Assembly (NCBI RefSeq): GCF_018424685.1
Contig: NZ_QTKX01000001.1
Span: forward strand, 434,001 to 498,000
Direction: 5' to 3'
DNA from: Mesobacillus boroniphilus
GTDB taxonomy: Bacteria > Bacillota > Bacilli > Bacillales > Cytobacillaceae
DNA: 64,000 bases
In this document: positions 34,026-42,753 of the stretch, piece by piece
How positions within the stretch are numbered: position 1 is the first letter of the stretch
Layout of the letters: each line of letters starts with the position of its first letter
Notes under the pieces: generated by a model
What the model saw: the letters and a program-made list of their open reading frames with translations, nothing else
Databases searched by the model: none
What the model was told of the DNA's origin: nothing
Program-made: the position numbers and the translations under genes

Positions 34026-34213
34026 CACTTAGAGAAATGTCTAGCTCCAGCGACTAGCCCCTCGAGACGCTTCGGTCATGCCAATGAAGTCAAAGAACGA
34101 CTTCACTGGCATGACCTCTGAGGCACAGGACGTGCAGACCCGACAGCCACAGGACGTGGCGTTTTTGTCGGGCAGCGCTTGTCGAGGCTGACCAAGGCGC
34201 TTGCGCATTTCTT
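34026..34213 (+). repeat. modular intergenic repeat, copy 2
   Basis: About 188 bases beginning AGAAATGTCTAGCTCCAG, with CCCCTCGAGACGCTTCGGTC, an inner hairpin CCAATGAAGTC/GACTTCACTGG, then a GTCGGGCAGCGCTTGTCG segment and the end GGCTGACCAAGGCGCTTGCG. It lies between the cheV terminator and the ykyB stop codon. Its first and last parts match copy 3 in reverse complement and its last part matches copy 1 directly. Confidence 0.82.
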
Positions 34214-34684
34214 TTAAGGGTATCGTTCTCCAAGTTTCTTGAATACAGGTTTAGCATATTTCCTTGTCTTGCCTGCTCCGGAGGTCTCGTTGGATTCTTT
34301 CAATCCTGTGTAGGCTGACAATAACCTTTTAGCGTTGGTCAATGAAATGGTAGCCCTTGGATTCCTCACTGACTGATCGAGTTTTCCTAAATGGGGAAGC
34401 TGTTCGAAGTCCTGTTTAGTCGGCGGGATGTGGAATGTGTAATCACCGCAAACCACTAGTACGTCTGATTGCTGCTGGCTGTTTCTCGGATTATTTGAGA
34501 AATGGAGTCCAGTTTTTTTAGCTTTACCTTCCCGTAGCATTTTTTTTATCGCATCATGTTTTAACTGATATAAAAATTTCGGATTTGGAGCAGTCTTGGC
34601 ATGACGGTTCACAGTGAAGATTGCTTGTGAGAGGTTCTCGATCGTTGGACGGAGTGGGGGGATCTTGTTCCTTTCATTATTCAA
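34214..34684 (-). CDS. ykyB: YkyB family protein
   Basis: 156-residue protein matching YkyB of B. subtilis: RPTIENLSQAIFTVNRHAKTAPNPKFLY, KKTGLHFSNNPRNSQQQSDVLVVCGDYTFHIPPTKQDFE and the C-terminal SLTNAKRLLSAY. The TTG at 34684 is chosen because AAAGGAGCC lies about seven bases upstream; the ATG at 34702 overlaps that site. The function is not known. It lies directly beside repeat copy 2 at its 3' end, and the neighbouring ykuD on the same strand is about 100 bases away. Confidence 0.9.
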   Translation of the reverse strand: MNNERNKIPPLRPTIENLSQAIFTVNRHAKTAPNPKFLYQLKHDAIKKMLREGKAKKTGLHFSNNPRNSQQQSDVLVVCGDYTFHIPPTKQDFEQLPHLGKLDQSVRNPRATISLTNAKRLLSAYTGLKESNETSGAGKTRKYAKPVFKKLGERYP

Positions 34685-34781
34685 TGGATAGGCTCCTTTC
34701 ATTATTACGGCATTTGTTAAACCTATTTTCATTATACCCTTAATTTGGCTGATTGAGAAATAGAAGCCTTTTAATGGGGGA

Positions 34782-35279
34782 CTATCTTGTGATTGTGACT
34801 CTCGTTCCGTTAGGTACTTGCCGTGCCAACTCAAGAACATCTTTGTTATGCATCCGGATGCATCCCTTCGAAACGGCCTTGCCAATCGACGCAGGGTTGT
34901 TTGTTCCATGAATGCCATATCCGAGTTTTGATAGCGACAGCCACATAGAGCCGTATGGTCCGCCGGGATTAGGTTCTCTGTTCACAATCACATATTCGCC
35001 AACCGGGGTTTGAGTTAGCATTTTCCCGATGCCTACAGGATAGGATTTTATCAGCCTGCCGGATTGAAAAAGTGTTAGCCTTTTGCTGCCCAATGAAACC
35101 GAAATCGAGTAGGGGATAGAAGCAGGGTCGGGAAGTCCCGGAATTGCGATTCGCTGGCCAGGATAGATAAGTGCTGGATTTGTGATACCAGGATTGGCCG
35201 TCAGGATTTGTTGAAGCGACCTGCGATAGTTAGCAGAAATCACTGCTAGCGTTTCGCCTCTTTTTACAATATGATACAT
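34782..35279 (-). CDS. ykuD: YkuD, L,D-transpeptidase with LysM domain
   Basis: 165-residue wall enzyme. Residues 1-48 form a LysM peptidoglycan-binding domain ([24 protein letters not shown]); residues 55-165 form the YkuD catalytic domain with [10 protein letters not shown] and [12 protein letters not shown], containing the catalytic histidine and cysteine (SxGCxR). It makes L,D cross-links in spore or vegetative peptidoglycan. No signal peptide is present, as in B. subtilis YkuD, which is found in spores. Start at ATG with GAGGAGG just upstream. Adjacent to ykyB as in B. subtilis, where ykuC intervenes. Confidence 0.95.
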   Translation of the reverse strand: MYHIVKRGETLAVISANYRRSLQQILTANPGITNPALIYPGQRIAIPGLPDPASIPYSISVSLGSKRLTLFQSGRLIKSYPVGIGKMLTQTPVGEYVIVNREPNPGGPYGSMWLSLSKLGYGIHGTNNPASIGKAVSKGCIRMHNKDVLELARQVPNGTRVTITR

Positions 35280-35482
35280 CGAATCTCCTCCTCTAATGCA
35301 GTGTATGCTGGGTGATTGGGGAGGGCTCCATTCGAGTGTTAATTGTCGTTTTTTAGCGAAAAATTGTAAATTTTTAAAAAATAGTATCGTTTTTCCTTAT
35401 TTTAAAGGGTAAAATAGGTACATAAAACTAGTTCGCAGTCATGAACCAGGTACTATTGTACTTCTGGAATGAGGATGGTTTG

Positions 35483-37603
35483 ATGAATCAGATGAAGCAA
35501 ACAAGAATAGCTAAAAGAAGAAGAGGCGTCTCTGCTTCGAAAAAAATAGAACAGATGATTTCAGATATCATCTTTAAACATGTGAAGGATCTTGTTTTTA
35601 TCATGCAAGTCGAACCGGGTTACCAATTCCGTTATTTATTTGCCAATGAGAACGGCCTGCTCCATGCGGGGATGGCTGGTAGTGATATCGGAAGGACGAT
35701 GGAAGAGGTTTTACCTCAAAAACATCTTAATCCTTTGAAACAACAATATATTAAGGCAGTGAAAGAGGGAGTGGAAGTTGCTTTCCTTGATGAAGTAGAC
35801 ATGGAAAATGACAATCAGGTTCTTGGAGAGACACTTCTGACCCCAGTCAAGGATGAAGACGGGGAAGTTCAATATGTTGTAGCGGTAACCAGGGATATGA
35901 CAGAAAATTTCAAAGAAAAGATTAGATTGATTGATAGCGAGCAACGGTATCGTTCACTTATTGACCATAATCTGGATGCTGTTTTTTCAATTGATTTAAA
36001 GGGGAAGATCCTTGATGTCAACCCGGCGGCCCATTTATTGACAGGCTATACGGTCAAGCAGCTTAAATCAAGGAAAATCACTAGCTTGATATGTGAAAGT
36101 GACCTGCTGCTTTTTCAGGAAGTCTTATCTGATACGAAATTGGGTAATGCAAAGGAATCGCTCGATTGTCGGTTCATGCACAGAAATGGAAAGTTCCTGA
36201 CGGTCCATCTGAAGACGATCCCCATTGTGATCCATTCTGAAATAAAGGGTATGTATTTCATTATCCGTGATCTTTCTGAGCAGGCAAAAAACACAGAACT
36301 GATCAAGTACATGGCCTTCCATGACCAGCTGACAGGATTGCGCAACAGACGCGCGCTCCTTGATCAACTGGATAGTCTTGTCAAAAATGAAAAGAAGCAA
36401 AAAGCCGAATTTGCCCTTTTGTTTCTTGATATAGATCGTTTCAAGTATTTGAATGATACACTTGGACATCTTGTTGGTGACCAGATTTTGAAGCAAGTAG
36501 CCGATCGATTGATCGACATCCAGAAAGAAAACTGTACGGTTTACAGACAGGGAGGCGATGAATTTATCATTCTCCTTGAAAAAACAGGCAGGCATAGTGC
36601 AGGAGAGTTTGCGCAAAAAGTATTATACAGGTTCAATGAATCTTTTTATTTTAATTCCCAGGAATATTATATTACACCAAGTATTGGAATAAGTATTTTC
36701 CCTAATGATGGGAAGGATGCTGAAACATTGATTAAACATGCTGATGAAGCTTTATATAGCGTGAAAGAAAAAGGAAAGGCCCATTATCAATTTTATCGCT
36801 CTGACATGCAGTCAACCGGGATAAATATCATTGCACTCGAGGCTCATTTGCGAAAAGCAATCGAACGCGACGAACTAGAACTCTATTATCAGCCACAGAT
36901 CAATTTGCTTACCAATGAAACATCAAGCTTCGAAGCATTGCTGCGATGGAACAACAGCGAATTAGGCTTTATTTCACCAGCCGAATTCATCCCGCTGGCA
37001 GAGGACACTGGATTGATTATCCCGATTGGCAACTGGGTAATTGACGGAGCATGCCGACAAATAAAGGAATGGACGGAGAAGACAGGGAAGCCAATCAGGA
37101 TAGCGATCAATATTTCTCCTAAGCAATTCATGCAATTAGATTTAGTACGGATCATCAAGAGTTCGATAGAAAAGTATAATATTGACCCATCTCTTCTGGA
37201 AATCGAAATTACCGAGGGTGCAATGCAAGATACAAAAGAGACGATCCCAATCCTGAAACGGTTGAAGGACTTAGGTATCCAAATCTCTGTAGATGATTTT
37301 GGAACTGGATACTCATCGCTTAGTTATTTGAAACAGTTTCCTATCGATGTGTTGAAAATTGATCAAAGTTTTATAAGAGATATAAAGTACAACGGCAAGG
37401 ATGCCGCAATCATTACAACGATCATCCACTTGGGCAACAGTCTTGGAATGGAAGTGATTGCGGAGGGCGTCGAGGAACAGAGCCAGGTTGATTTCCTGAC
37501 AAATGCCGATTGCGAAAAAGCGCAGGGGTACTTTTTTGCCAGACCATTAAGGGCACAGGAAGCAGAGGAAAAGTTCATCCTGAAAAGAAAAACAAGCAGC
37601 TGA
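35483..37603 (+). CDS. PAS-GGDEF-EAL cyclic di-GMP enzyme
   Basis: 706-residue signalling protein: two N-terminal PAS-like sensory domains (about residues 20-145 and 150-270), a GGDEF domain with intact GGDEF at 357-361, and an EAL domain with intact EAL at 484-486 and later motifs (DDFGTGYSS, IDQSF). Both activities may be present, so net output is unpredictable. There is no obvious RxxD inhibitory site before GGDEF. It is cytosolic; no membrane helix is seen. The ATG at 35483 is chosen because GAGGA precedes it; the earlier ATG at 35441 has no ribosome binding site. Its stop codon is part of a shared palindromic terminator with convergent ykuE. Confidence 0.92.
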   Translation: MNQMKQTRIAKRRRGVSASKKIEQMISDIIFKHVKDLVFIMQVEPGYQFRYLFANENGLLHAGMAGSDIGRTMEEVLPQKHLNPLKQQYIKAVKEGVEVAFLDEVDMENDNQVLGETLLTPVKDEDGEVQYVVAVTRDMTENFKEKIRLIDSEQRYRSLIDHNLDAVFSIDLKGKILDVNPAAHLLTGYTVKQLKSRKITSLICESDLLLFQEVLSDTKLGNAKESLDCRFMHRNGKFLTVHLKTIPIVIHSEIKGMYFIIRDLSEQAKNTELIKYMAFHDQLTGLRNRRALLDQLDSLVKNEKKQKAEFALLFLDIDRFKYLNDTLGHLVGDQILKQVADRLIDIQKENCTVYRQGGDEFIILLEKTGRHSAGEFAQKVLYRFNESFYFNSQEYYITPSIGISIFPNDGKDAETLIKHADEALYSVKEKGKAHYQFYRSDMQSTGINIIALEAHLRKAIERDELELYYQPQINLLTNETSSFEALLRWNNSELGFISPAEFIPLAEDTGLIIPIGNWVIDGACRQIKEWTEKTGKPIRIAINISPKQFMQLDLVRIIKSSIEKYNIDPSLLEIEITEGAMQDTKETIPILKRLKDLGIQISVDDFGTGYSSLSYLKQFPIDVLKIDQSFIRDIKYNGKDAAIITTIIHLGNSLGMEVIAEGVEEQSQVDFLTNADCEKAQGYFFARPLRAQEAEEKFILKRKTSS

Positions 37604-37620
37604 TCAGCTGCTTGTTTTTT
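37590..37620. terminator. palindromic bidirectional terminator carrying both stop codons
   Basis: AACAAGCAGCTG and CAGCTGCTTGTT form a perfect inverted repeat with a near-zero loop, flanked by A-run and T-run. The two convergent genes end back to back inside it (TGA at 37601-37603 and, on the minus strand, TGA at 37604-37606). Confidence 0.92.
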
Positions 37621-38497
37621 CATTTTTTAAGGTGAAAATCGCAAGCTCAGGCTGGGATAAAAACCTGAAAGGAAGCCTGGTAGTTCCAAGGCCGCGATTC
37701 ACGTATAGGGTTAGACCGCTGTTGCGGCCAACTGTATAGAAGCCCTCCATATATTTTTCGGCAAAAGGAGGAGTTACCAATGGTCCATAAAAGGGAATCT
37801 GGATTTGACCGCCATGGCTATGTCCGCTCAGCTGCAATTGAATCGGATATAGTGCAGCTTCTTCTGCTTTGTCAGGGGCATGGGATAAAAGGATGGTATA
37901 TGAGTTATTTGGTACTTCGGCCATAGACGCGTTCAGGTCAGGCTTACCGAGCATAGCATCATCTATTCCAGCAATCCATATCGAACTGCCATCGAGTAGC
38001 TTGATGTTAGCTGAGGTGTTCAATAATAAAGAGAATCCTGATTGTTCCATTATCTGCTTAAAAAGATCGGATCCGTATCCACCATGGTCATGATTTCCGT
38101 ATACGGCAAACTTTCCAAGAGGCGCATTCAAGTTGCTCAACATGGAAATAAGCTTGTTTTTTTCGGTGAAGTGTCTGGGGTCATCTAGTAAATCACCTGT
38201 AAAAACAATCAGGTCGGGATTCAGTTTATTGATTTGGGATATCAATTGCTTTAGCTGTTCCATCGTGTATTGGAATCCGATATGGGTATCGCTGAACTGA
38301 ATGAGTTTCACTCCATTAAAACCAGATGGCAACGCCGCATTTTTAATAGTGTGACGGGTGATATCAAGCATGCGGGGTTCGACTTCACGTGCATAAAAAT
38401 AGCCCCCTGTGCCGAGTCCACCAACAGTCAATAAAGTTCCAACTGCCCTTTTAATAAAAGTCCTCCGAGTGATTTGTTCAGACATGAAAAATACCAA
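37604..38497 (-). CDS. ykuE: YkuE, Tat-exported metallophosphoesterase
   Basis: 297-residue calcineurin-like phosphoesterase. The N-terminus is a twin-arginine signal (QITRRTFIKRAVGTLL) followed by a hydrophobic stretch, so it is exported folded. Metal-binding motifs are in order: QFSDTHIG, FTGDLLDD, YGNHDHGG, LLSHAPD and LSGHSHGGQ. B. subtilis YkuE is Tat-dependent, binds metal and associates with the wall. The TTG at 38497 has GGAGATAGG before it; ATG at 38485 is an alternative. Convergent with the GGDEF-EAL gene. Confidence 0.92.
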   Translation of the reverse strand: MVFFMSEQITRRTFIKRAVGTLLTVGGLGTGGYFYAREVEPRMLDITRHTIKNAALPSGFNGVKLIQFSDTHIGFQYTMEQLKQLISQINKLNPDLIVFTGDLLDDPRHFTEKNKLISMLSNLNAPLGKFAVYGNHDHGGYGSDLFKQIMEQSGFSLLLNTSANIKLLDGSSIWIAGIDDAMLGKPDLNASMAEVPNNSYTILLSHAPDKAEEAALYPIQLQLSGHSHGGQIQIPFYGPLVTPPFAEKYMEGFYTVGRNSGLTLYVNRGLGTTRLPFRFLSQPELAIFTLKNEKTSS

Positions 38498-38669
38498 CCT
38501 ATCTCCGAATTTTCTCTACTATACTAGCAAACAAACAAGGAAAATAGAAGTGCCATTTTAGGGAAAGGTCCTTATGCATGATGATTAAGTGTTTTTAATT
38601 AATGACAGAAGGGAAGAGAAATGAAACATGACAAACCCTTTATAGGTGAATGAAATTGAGGTGTTGTTG

Positions 38670-38894
38670 ATGGAGGATTATGATATTAGAATGGAAATGA
38701 TTTTTATTCCGGCAAAAAATGGGTATATAAAGGTTTTTGTTTATGGTTTTAATCATTTAGGAACGTGGGGGAATGCAGTAGCTGTCTTTAATGGTGTAAG
38801 TGCGACCGCAAAAGGGTTCAATAAGAAAAGGACAATTGTCAATTCGCTTGCCAAGCTTCACAGATCACTTGTGAAAAAGCGGAGAGAAAAATAA
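38670..38894 (+). CDS. small basic hypothetical protein, 74 residues
   Basis: 74-residue protein starting at ATG 38670 with GAGGTG upstream. A beta-rich first half (MEMIFIPAKNGYIKVFVYGFNHLG) is followed by a strongly basic helix at the end (KKRTIVNSLAKLHRSLVKKRREK). No family recognised. It lies between ykuE and the C39 protease gene, a place where B. subtilis has other genes, so it may be lineage-specific. Confidence 0.6.
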   Translation: MEDYDIRMEMIFIPAKNGYIKVFVYGFNHLGTWGNAVAVFNGVSATAKGFNKKRTIVNSLAKLHRSLVKKRREK

Positions 38895-39035
38895 TAGGTA
38901 TTTTACAAATTAATCGTTGCTTTTTCCGAACATGCCGGTATTTGCTTTCTTTCGACTCTTGGGTAGAAGGATGTTGAAAAGATGTGAAAAGGTTCTATAA
39001 GCCCTAAATTGTACTTACAGATTAAATAAAAAGAC

Positions 39036-39059
39036 AAGGCCGGAATAAACTCCAGCCTT
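39036..39059 (-). terminator. terminator of the C39 peptidase gene
   Basis: Arms AAGGCCGGA and TCCAGCCTT (one G-U pair) around ATAAAC; minus strand continues with GTCTTTTT. Confidence 0.8.
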
Positions 39060-39069
39060 ATCCCATATT

Positions 39070-39858
39070 TTAACGGTAACTGACTGCTCTCGATTGCATC
39101 GCTTTCCAGGTTTCTATAAAGCGAGTCTTGTTCACTGGCACTTGTTTTCGGCCAGATAGGGGGTCATTCAGGTAGACTGTGGTTTCATTGAAACCGACCA
39201 GGACTACTGCATGTAAGTCTAGTGGCGTTTTGATGACCTCATTGCCATGCGTCCAGGATTCCCAGCGATTGGGCAGGCGATAGTCGCCTGTGGTCCATAC
39301 AACTGCTGGATAACCAGCAGATACATGGTCCAGTACTGCGTCAAAATCCTTTCCGGTCAAATTGACGGCCCTGCCTGGTAAATAACGATTGATCAGATCA
39401 ATCATTGGTTTATCGAAGACTGCATAGCCTGCGCGTTTTCCGGTCATATCTCCAACAAAACCTTCAACTGGGTTACCCCAGCTCAAAATATCACCATTTG
39501 CAGATCTTTTCAAAGGATCATTATCTTTTTTTATTTCCTTGAAAAGCTTCATTTTATCAGTATCAGCTCCGGCATATTTTAGCATCATTGCCAGGCTGGT
39601 TACTTCACATCCATATTTTAATTCTGGATTTTGTTTAATCAAGGGTACGTTCAGTAATGCCTCGCTTTTACGTTGTTGGTGTTGTTCTTGTTTCTGATTA
39701 GAGTTTGGGACCGCCATTTCCTGAAATTGCTCAGGACTTTCATTCATAATGATTGGTTCATTATTGGTTCTCTGAGTTTGTGCTTCATTTTCGGCGGGCG
39801 AGCCGTGGCTGCATCCAAGCAATGGAAGAAGAATGCCAATGAAATGCCACGTTTTCAT
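39070..39858 (-). CDS. C39-like cysteine peptidase lipoprotein
   Basis: 262-residue exported protein. The signal peptide ends with a lipobox-like LPLLGC (cysteine 16), followed by a disordered glutamine- and glutamate-rich linker to about residue 70, then a papain-like C39/peptidase_C39_2 domain: the catalytic cysteine in LKYGCEVTSLAMMLKYAG, the histidine in LDLHAVVLVGF and the polar partner in VYLNDPLSG. Resembles YvpB-type proteins of Bacillus. The substrate is unknown; no lantibiotic genes are nearby, so it is probably an envelope protein hydrolase. Confidence 0.85.
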   Translation of the reverse strand: MKTWHFIGILLPLLGCSHGSPAENEAQTQRTNNEPIIMNESPEQFQEMAVPNSNQKQEQHQQRKSEALLNVPLIKQNPELKYGCEVTSLAMMLKYAGADTDKMKLFKEIKKDNDPLKRSANGDILSWGNPVEGFVGDMTGKRAGYAVFDKPMIDLINRYLPGRAVNLTGKDFDAVLDHVSAGYPAVVWTTGDYRLPNRWESWTHGNEVIKTPLDLHAVVLVGFNETTVYLNDPLSGRKQVPVNKTRFIETWKAMQSRAVSYR

Positions 39859-40054
39859 GTCATCATCCTTCCATAAGCCTATATTTATTTTTAGTCACTG
39901 TGAGGATTTTATGATATGAGGAAAATGGAAACAGTGTAACTGAGGGAATAATCATATTATGGTAAAATCATTCATATCACATTTAATGGGTAGAAAAATG
40001 ATTATTAATGGTATTCGGCTGCAATAACATTTTGAAGGGAGGCTTTAGATTGAA

Positions 40055-41260
40055 TTGGATGCTCTGGATATTTTAACCGACCTTGAACATGTCGTTCCTT
40101 TTTTTCAGCCGATTTTTAATGCAGAGGAGCATAAAATAATTGGGTATGAAATTTTAGGAAGGTATATAAACGGAATTGATGATATAAGTCTCGGGCCTTT
40201 TTTTCAGGATGATACCATCCCGGAAGAGTATCGGATTGAAGTGGATAATGTCGTATTCAACAAAGCGATGGAAGTTGCCTCTCATTCAGGAGAACAGGAT
40301 CTTTTATGGTTTGTTAACAGAGATGCAGGATTGTTGATGATGGATGATGGAGAAGGATTTTTGCAACTGATCATTTCTTTCCAGGAAAAAGGGATCAATC
40401 CTGAGCACATTGTTCTTGAAATTTCTGACCGCAACGAACATAGCATAGAGCATCTAATCAACTACTACAAATCCTTTGGAATTAAAATCGCGATGGATAA
40501 GGTCGGCAGTGAAAGCAGCAATTTTGAGCGAATAGCGGGTATTGAACCTGAAATCCTGAAAATTGATATGTCTTCGCTAAGATCCAATAACGCAGGCCCT
40601 GCTTACATAGATGTCCTCCATTCCTTATCAATACTTGCCCGCAAAATAGGTGCAACCCTATTGTTTGAAAATATCGAAACCCCCTACCAGCTTCAGTTTG
40701 CCTGGAAGAATGGAGGCAGGTTTTATCAAGGATTTTATCTGAAGAAACCTCAAAAGGAATTAGTGGAAAAAGATATCCTGAAGGAAAAATTAAAGTTAGA
40801 AATTCATGGATTCATCTTATCCGAGAAGAAACGAATTCAATCTTTTTTTGACTTGAGAATCGAGTTGCACACAAAGTTCCAGGAACTGATAACCCGGAAT
40901 AAAAAGGGACAAAATCCAAGTGAGTTCCTCCTCTCTATTGGAGAAAGCGTTAATGGGATTGCATTCCGGATGTATATATGTGACGAAGATGGATTCCAAC
41001 TATCACCAAACCTTTATAAATCAGGAGATCAGTGGCTTCTCCAGCCAAAATACGAGGGCAAGAATTGGAGTTGGCGCCCGTATTTCCTCGAGAACATCAT
41101 CAGAATGAGAACAGGAAAAAAAGGGATTCTGTCAGACCGCTACAGTGATATTGAAACAGGGGAGGTCATCCGGACGTTTTCGCTGCCTTTGAATGAAGCA
41201 AAATTTTTATTTGTAGATTTAAGCGCGTCTTTTCTCAATGAACGTGAAGGGTTATTTTAA
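40055..41260 (+). CDS. ykuI: YkuI, EAL-domain cyclic di-GMP-binding protein
   Basis: 401-residue protein with an N-terminal EAL domain (residues 8-245) and a C-terminal PAS-like YkuI_C domain. The EAL signature is altered to EIL in GYEILGRYI, and KIDMSSL replaces the usual KID(Q/R)S(F/L); DKVGSE replaces the usual DDFG loop. In B. subtilis YkuI binds cyclic di-GMP but has no clear phosphodiesterase activity, so a receptor role is likely. The TTG at 40055 follows GGGAGG. Placed upstream of ykuJ as in B. subtilis, although four genes intervene here. Confidence 0.93.
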   Translation: MDALDILTDLEHVVPFFQPIFNAEEHKIIGYEILGRYINGIDDISLGPFFQDDTIPEEYRIEVDNVVFNKAMEVASHSGEQDLLWFVNRDAGLLMMDDGEGFLQLIISFQEKGINPEHIVLEISDRNEHSIEHLINYYKSFGIKIAMDKVGSESSNFERIAGIEPEILKIDMSSLRSNNAGPAYIDVLHSLSILARKIGATLLFENIETPYQLQFAWKNGGRFYQGFYLKKPQKELVEKDILKEKLKLEIHGFILSEKKRIQSFFDLRIELHTKFQELITRNKKGQNPSEFLLSIGESVNGIAFRMYICDEDGFQLSPNLYKSGDQWLLQPKYEGKNWSWRPYFLENIIRMRTGKKGILSDRYSDIETGEVIRTFSLPLNEAKFLFVDLSASFLNEREGLF

Positions 41261-41334
41261 CAAGCGGAAAAGCGCATAGGAAGGCCAAATATGTACAATT
41301 TATAGATACAGCCTTCTATAAAGGGGGATTTCAC

Positions 41335-41580
41335 ATGAGTATCTATATGACAATGCTTTTATTGGCAGGCGCAGGGGTGCTGGTTGCTGGCCTTTTCTAT
41401 ACCTGGTCTTTCGGGAAGGGACAGAAAAGGGCTCATGGCAATTTGGATTCCCAGATCCCTGGTGCAGTACAGGAGCACGCTTATATCCGCAACCCGGTTT
41501 TTTTGACATATATAATCGTTCTTTCCATTGCCCTGTTGTTTGTCGTTTATTTTGCGGTGACCACAGGGACCAGATATTAA
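41335..41580 (+). CDS. small membrane protein, 81 residues
   Basis: 81-residue protein with two membrane helices (about residues 5-24 and 55-75) flanking a polar loop (GKGQKRAHGNLDSQIPGAVQEHAYIR). AAGGGGG precedes the ATG. A terminator begins at its stop codon. No recognised family; a short membrane protein of this type could be a small regulator or transporter partner. Confidence 0.65.
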   Translation: MSIYMTMLLLAGAGVLVAGLFYTWSFGKGQKRAHGNLDSQIPGAVQEHAYIRNPVFLTYIIVLSIALLFVVYFAVTTGTRY

Positions 41581-41607
41581 CCTCCGAAACGGGGGTTATT
41601 TTTTTCG
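41577..41607 (+). terminator. terminator after the 81-residue protein gene
   Basis: Arms AACCTCCG and CGGGGGTT around AAA, followed by A and seven T. Confidence 0.88.
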
Positions 41608-41800
41608 GTGAAAAGGCTCCCTGATAAAACTACAATTTTTTTAACATTTGCGTTAGTTCGAGTCAGATAAGGGTAAATTGATATTGTAAAACAAGTTTTG
41701 TGTCAGATGCTGAAGTTATTTTACGAATGAATTTCGTAATCAAATAGGGTAAATGTTGGTAGAATTGTATTTACTAGTCATCATGGAGGAGGGGGAGAAA

Positions 41801-42466
41801 ATGGACAAGCGGTTAAAGCTATTATTTTTGTTTTTATCATTTTTGTTATTTTTGGTACCGGCCAATGCATATGCCAAGTCAGGTTTGGATGGCAGGGAAG
41901 ACGTTTTCACATTCCTCGAAAAAGCGTTTGACTCACAGGTTTCCTTAAGTGAAAAAGGTAGGACTATGAAGGAAATTGAAGGAGTACTGGATCCTTATTT
42001 TACAGAAGGCTATAAAGCCCGATTCATTGAAGAGAATGTTGTAGGGCAGGAAAATGAATATCAAACTTATGGAACCGACTTCGCGCCATATTTTATTCCG
42101 TTTTACGCTTTTTCAGAAAAGACGAAAGTGGTGGAAATGGAGAACGAAATATATGTAGTCGAGTTTTTCCCTGGCAATGCTGAAGGTCCTGTAAGTTATG
42201 AAGACCATTATGAAGGCTTGAAGCTTGTTAATGAGGATGGTAACTGGAAGGTAGCTGATTACCTTTATGATCAGGTTCCACAGGAAGTAATCAATAAAGC
42301 CTATCCGGAAAAAGCGAAGGAGCAGCAACAGGCTGTAAATCCTGAAGAAAAGTCGATGATCGGAAAAATAGTATTTGGCCCGAATTTCTCAACCCTGAAG
42401 ACGTTCATGGAGTTAGGTGTAATCTTCAAGAATGAGAACAGGACATTATTATTCGGGTTATTATAA
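41801..42466 (+). CDS. secreted protein of unknown function
   Basis: 221-residue protein with a clear signal peptide (KLLFLFLSFLLFLVPANAYA, cleavage after AYA). The mature part contains a cystatin/NTF2-like pattern: a helix (DVFTFLEKAFDSQVSLSEKG), a turn with DPYFTEGYKARFIEEN, then strands (VYVVEFFPG and YEGLKLVNEDGNWKVADYLYDQ). I recall similar Bacillus proteins annotated as DUF3993, but this is not certain. GGAGGAGGGGGAG precedes the ATG at 41801. No enzyme motif is seen. Confidence 0.72.
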   Translation: MDKRLKLLFLFLSFLLFLVPANAYAKSGLDGREDVFTFLEKAFDSQVSLSEKGRTMKEIEGVLDPYFTEGYKARFIEENVVGQENEYQTYGTDFAPYFIPFYAFSEKTKVVEMENEIYVVEFFPGNAEGPVSYEDHYEGLKLVNEDGNWKVADYLYDQVPQEVINKAYPEKAKEQQQAVNPEEKSMIGKIVFGPNFSTLKTFMELGVIFKNENRTLLFGLL

Positions 42467-42474
42467 AAAGTATT

Positions 42475-42505
42475 AAGCGTGAAATCCGAAATGAGATTTC
42501 ACGCT
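42475..42505. terminator. bidirectional terminator
   Basis: Perfect 12-base arms AAGCGTGAAATC and GATTTCACGCTT around a short loop, with A/T-rich flanks, between convergent genes. Confidence 0.9.
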
Positions 42506-42512
42506 TTAATTT

Positions 42513-42752
42513 TTATTCTTTGATATCCAATACCTTTTTCAACCTCTCAAGGTCAAAGCCTGTGATGACTTCTTCTCCAATCACGATCGTTGGTGTGGAA
42601 TAGGAGTTGTAAGTGTTCGTAAGCTCCTGCCTGCTTTGTTCATCTTCGTTGATGTTTTTCTCTGTATAGGAAAAGCCGAATTCATTTAGGAACATTTTAA
42701 TGATTTTGCAGGGAGGGCATTCGTTCTGGGTGTAAACAATAATGTCGTTCAT
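42513..42752 (-). CDS. glutaredoxin-like protein (CPPC active site)
   Basis: 79-residue thioredoxin-fold protein of the NrdH/glutaredoxin group. The redox motif CPPC lies in TQNECPPCKII at about residues 13-16, the cis-proline in YSTPTIVIGEEVITGFD. It follows the MBL-fold gene by one base on the same strand, indicating a two-gene operon; a possible link is to thiol metabolism (glyoxalase-like hydrolase plus glutaredoxin). Confidence 0.88.
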   Translation of the reverse strand: MNDIIVYTQNECPPCKIIKMFLNEFGFSYTEKNINEDEQSRQELTNTYNSYSTPTIVIGEEVITGFDLERLKKVLDIKE

Positions 42753-42753
42753 T

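Noticed and set aside
34684..34918. N-terminal extension of ykyB through to 34918
   Set aside because: The extension overlaps the ykuD coding end on the same strand, and the TTG at 34684 has a proper ribosome binding site.
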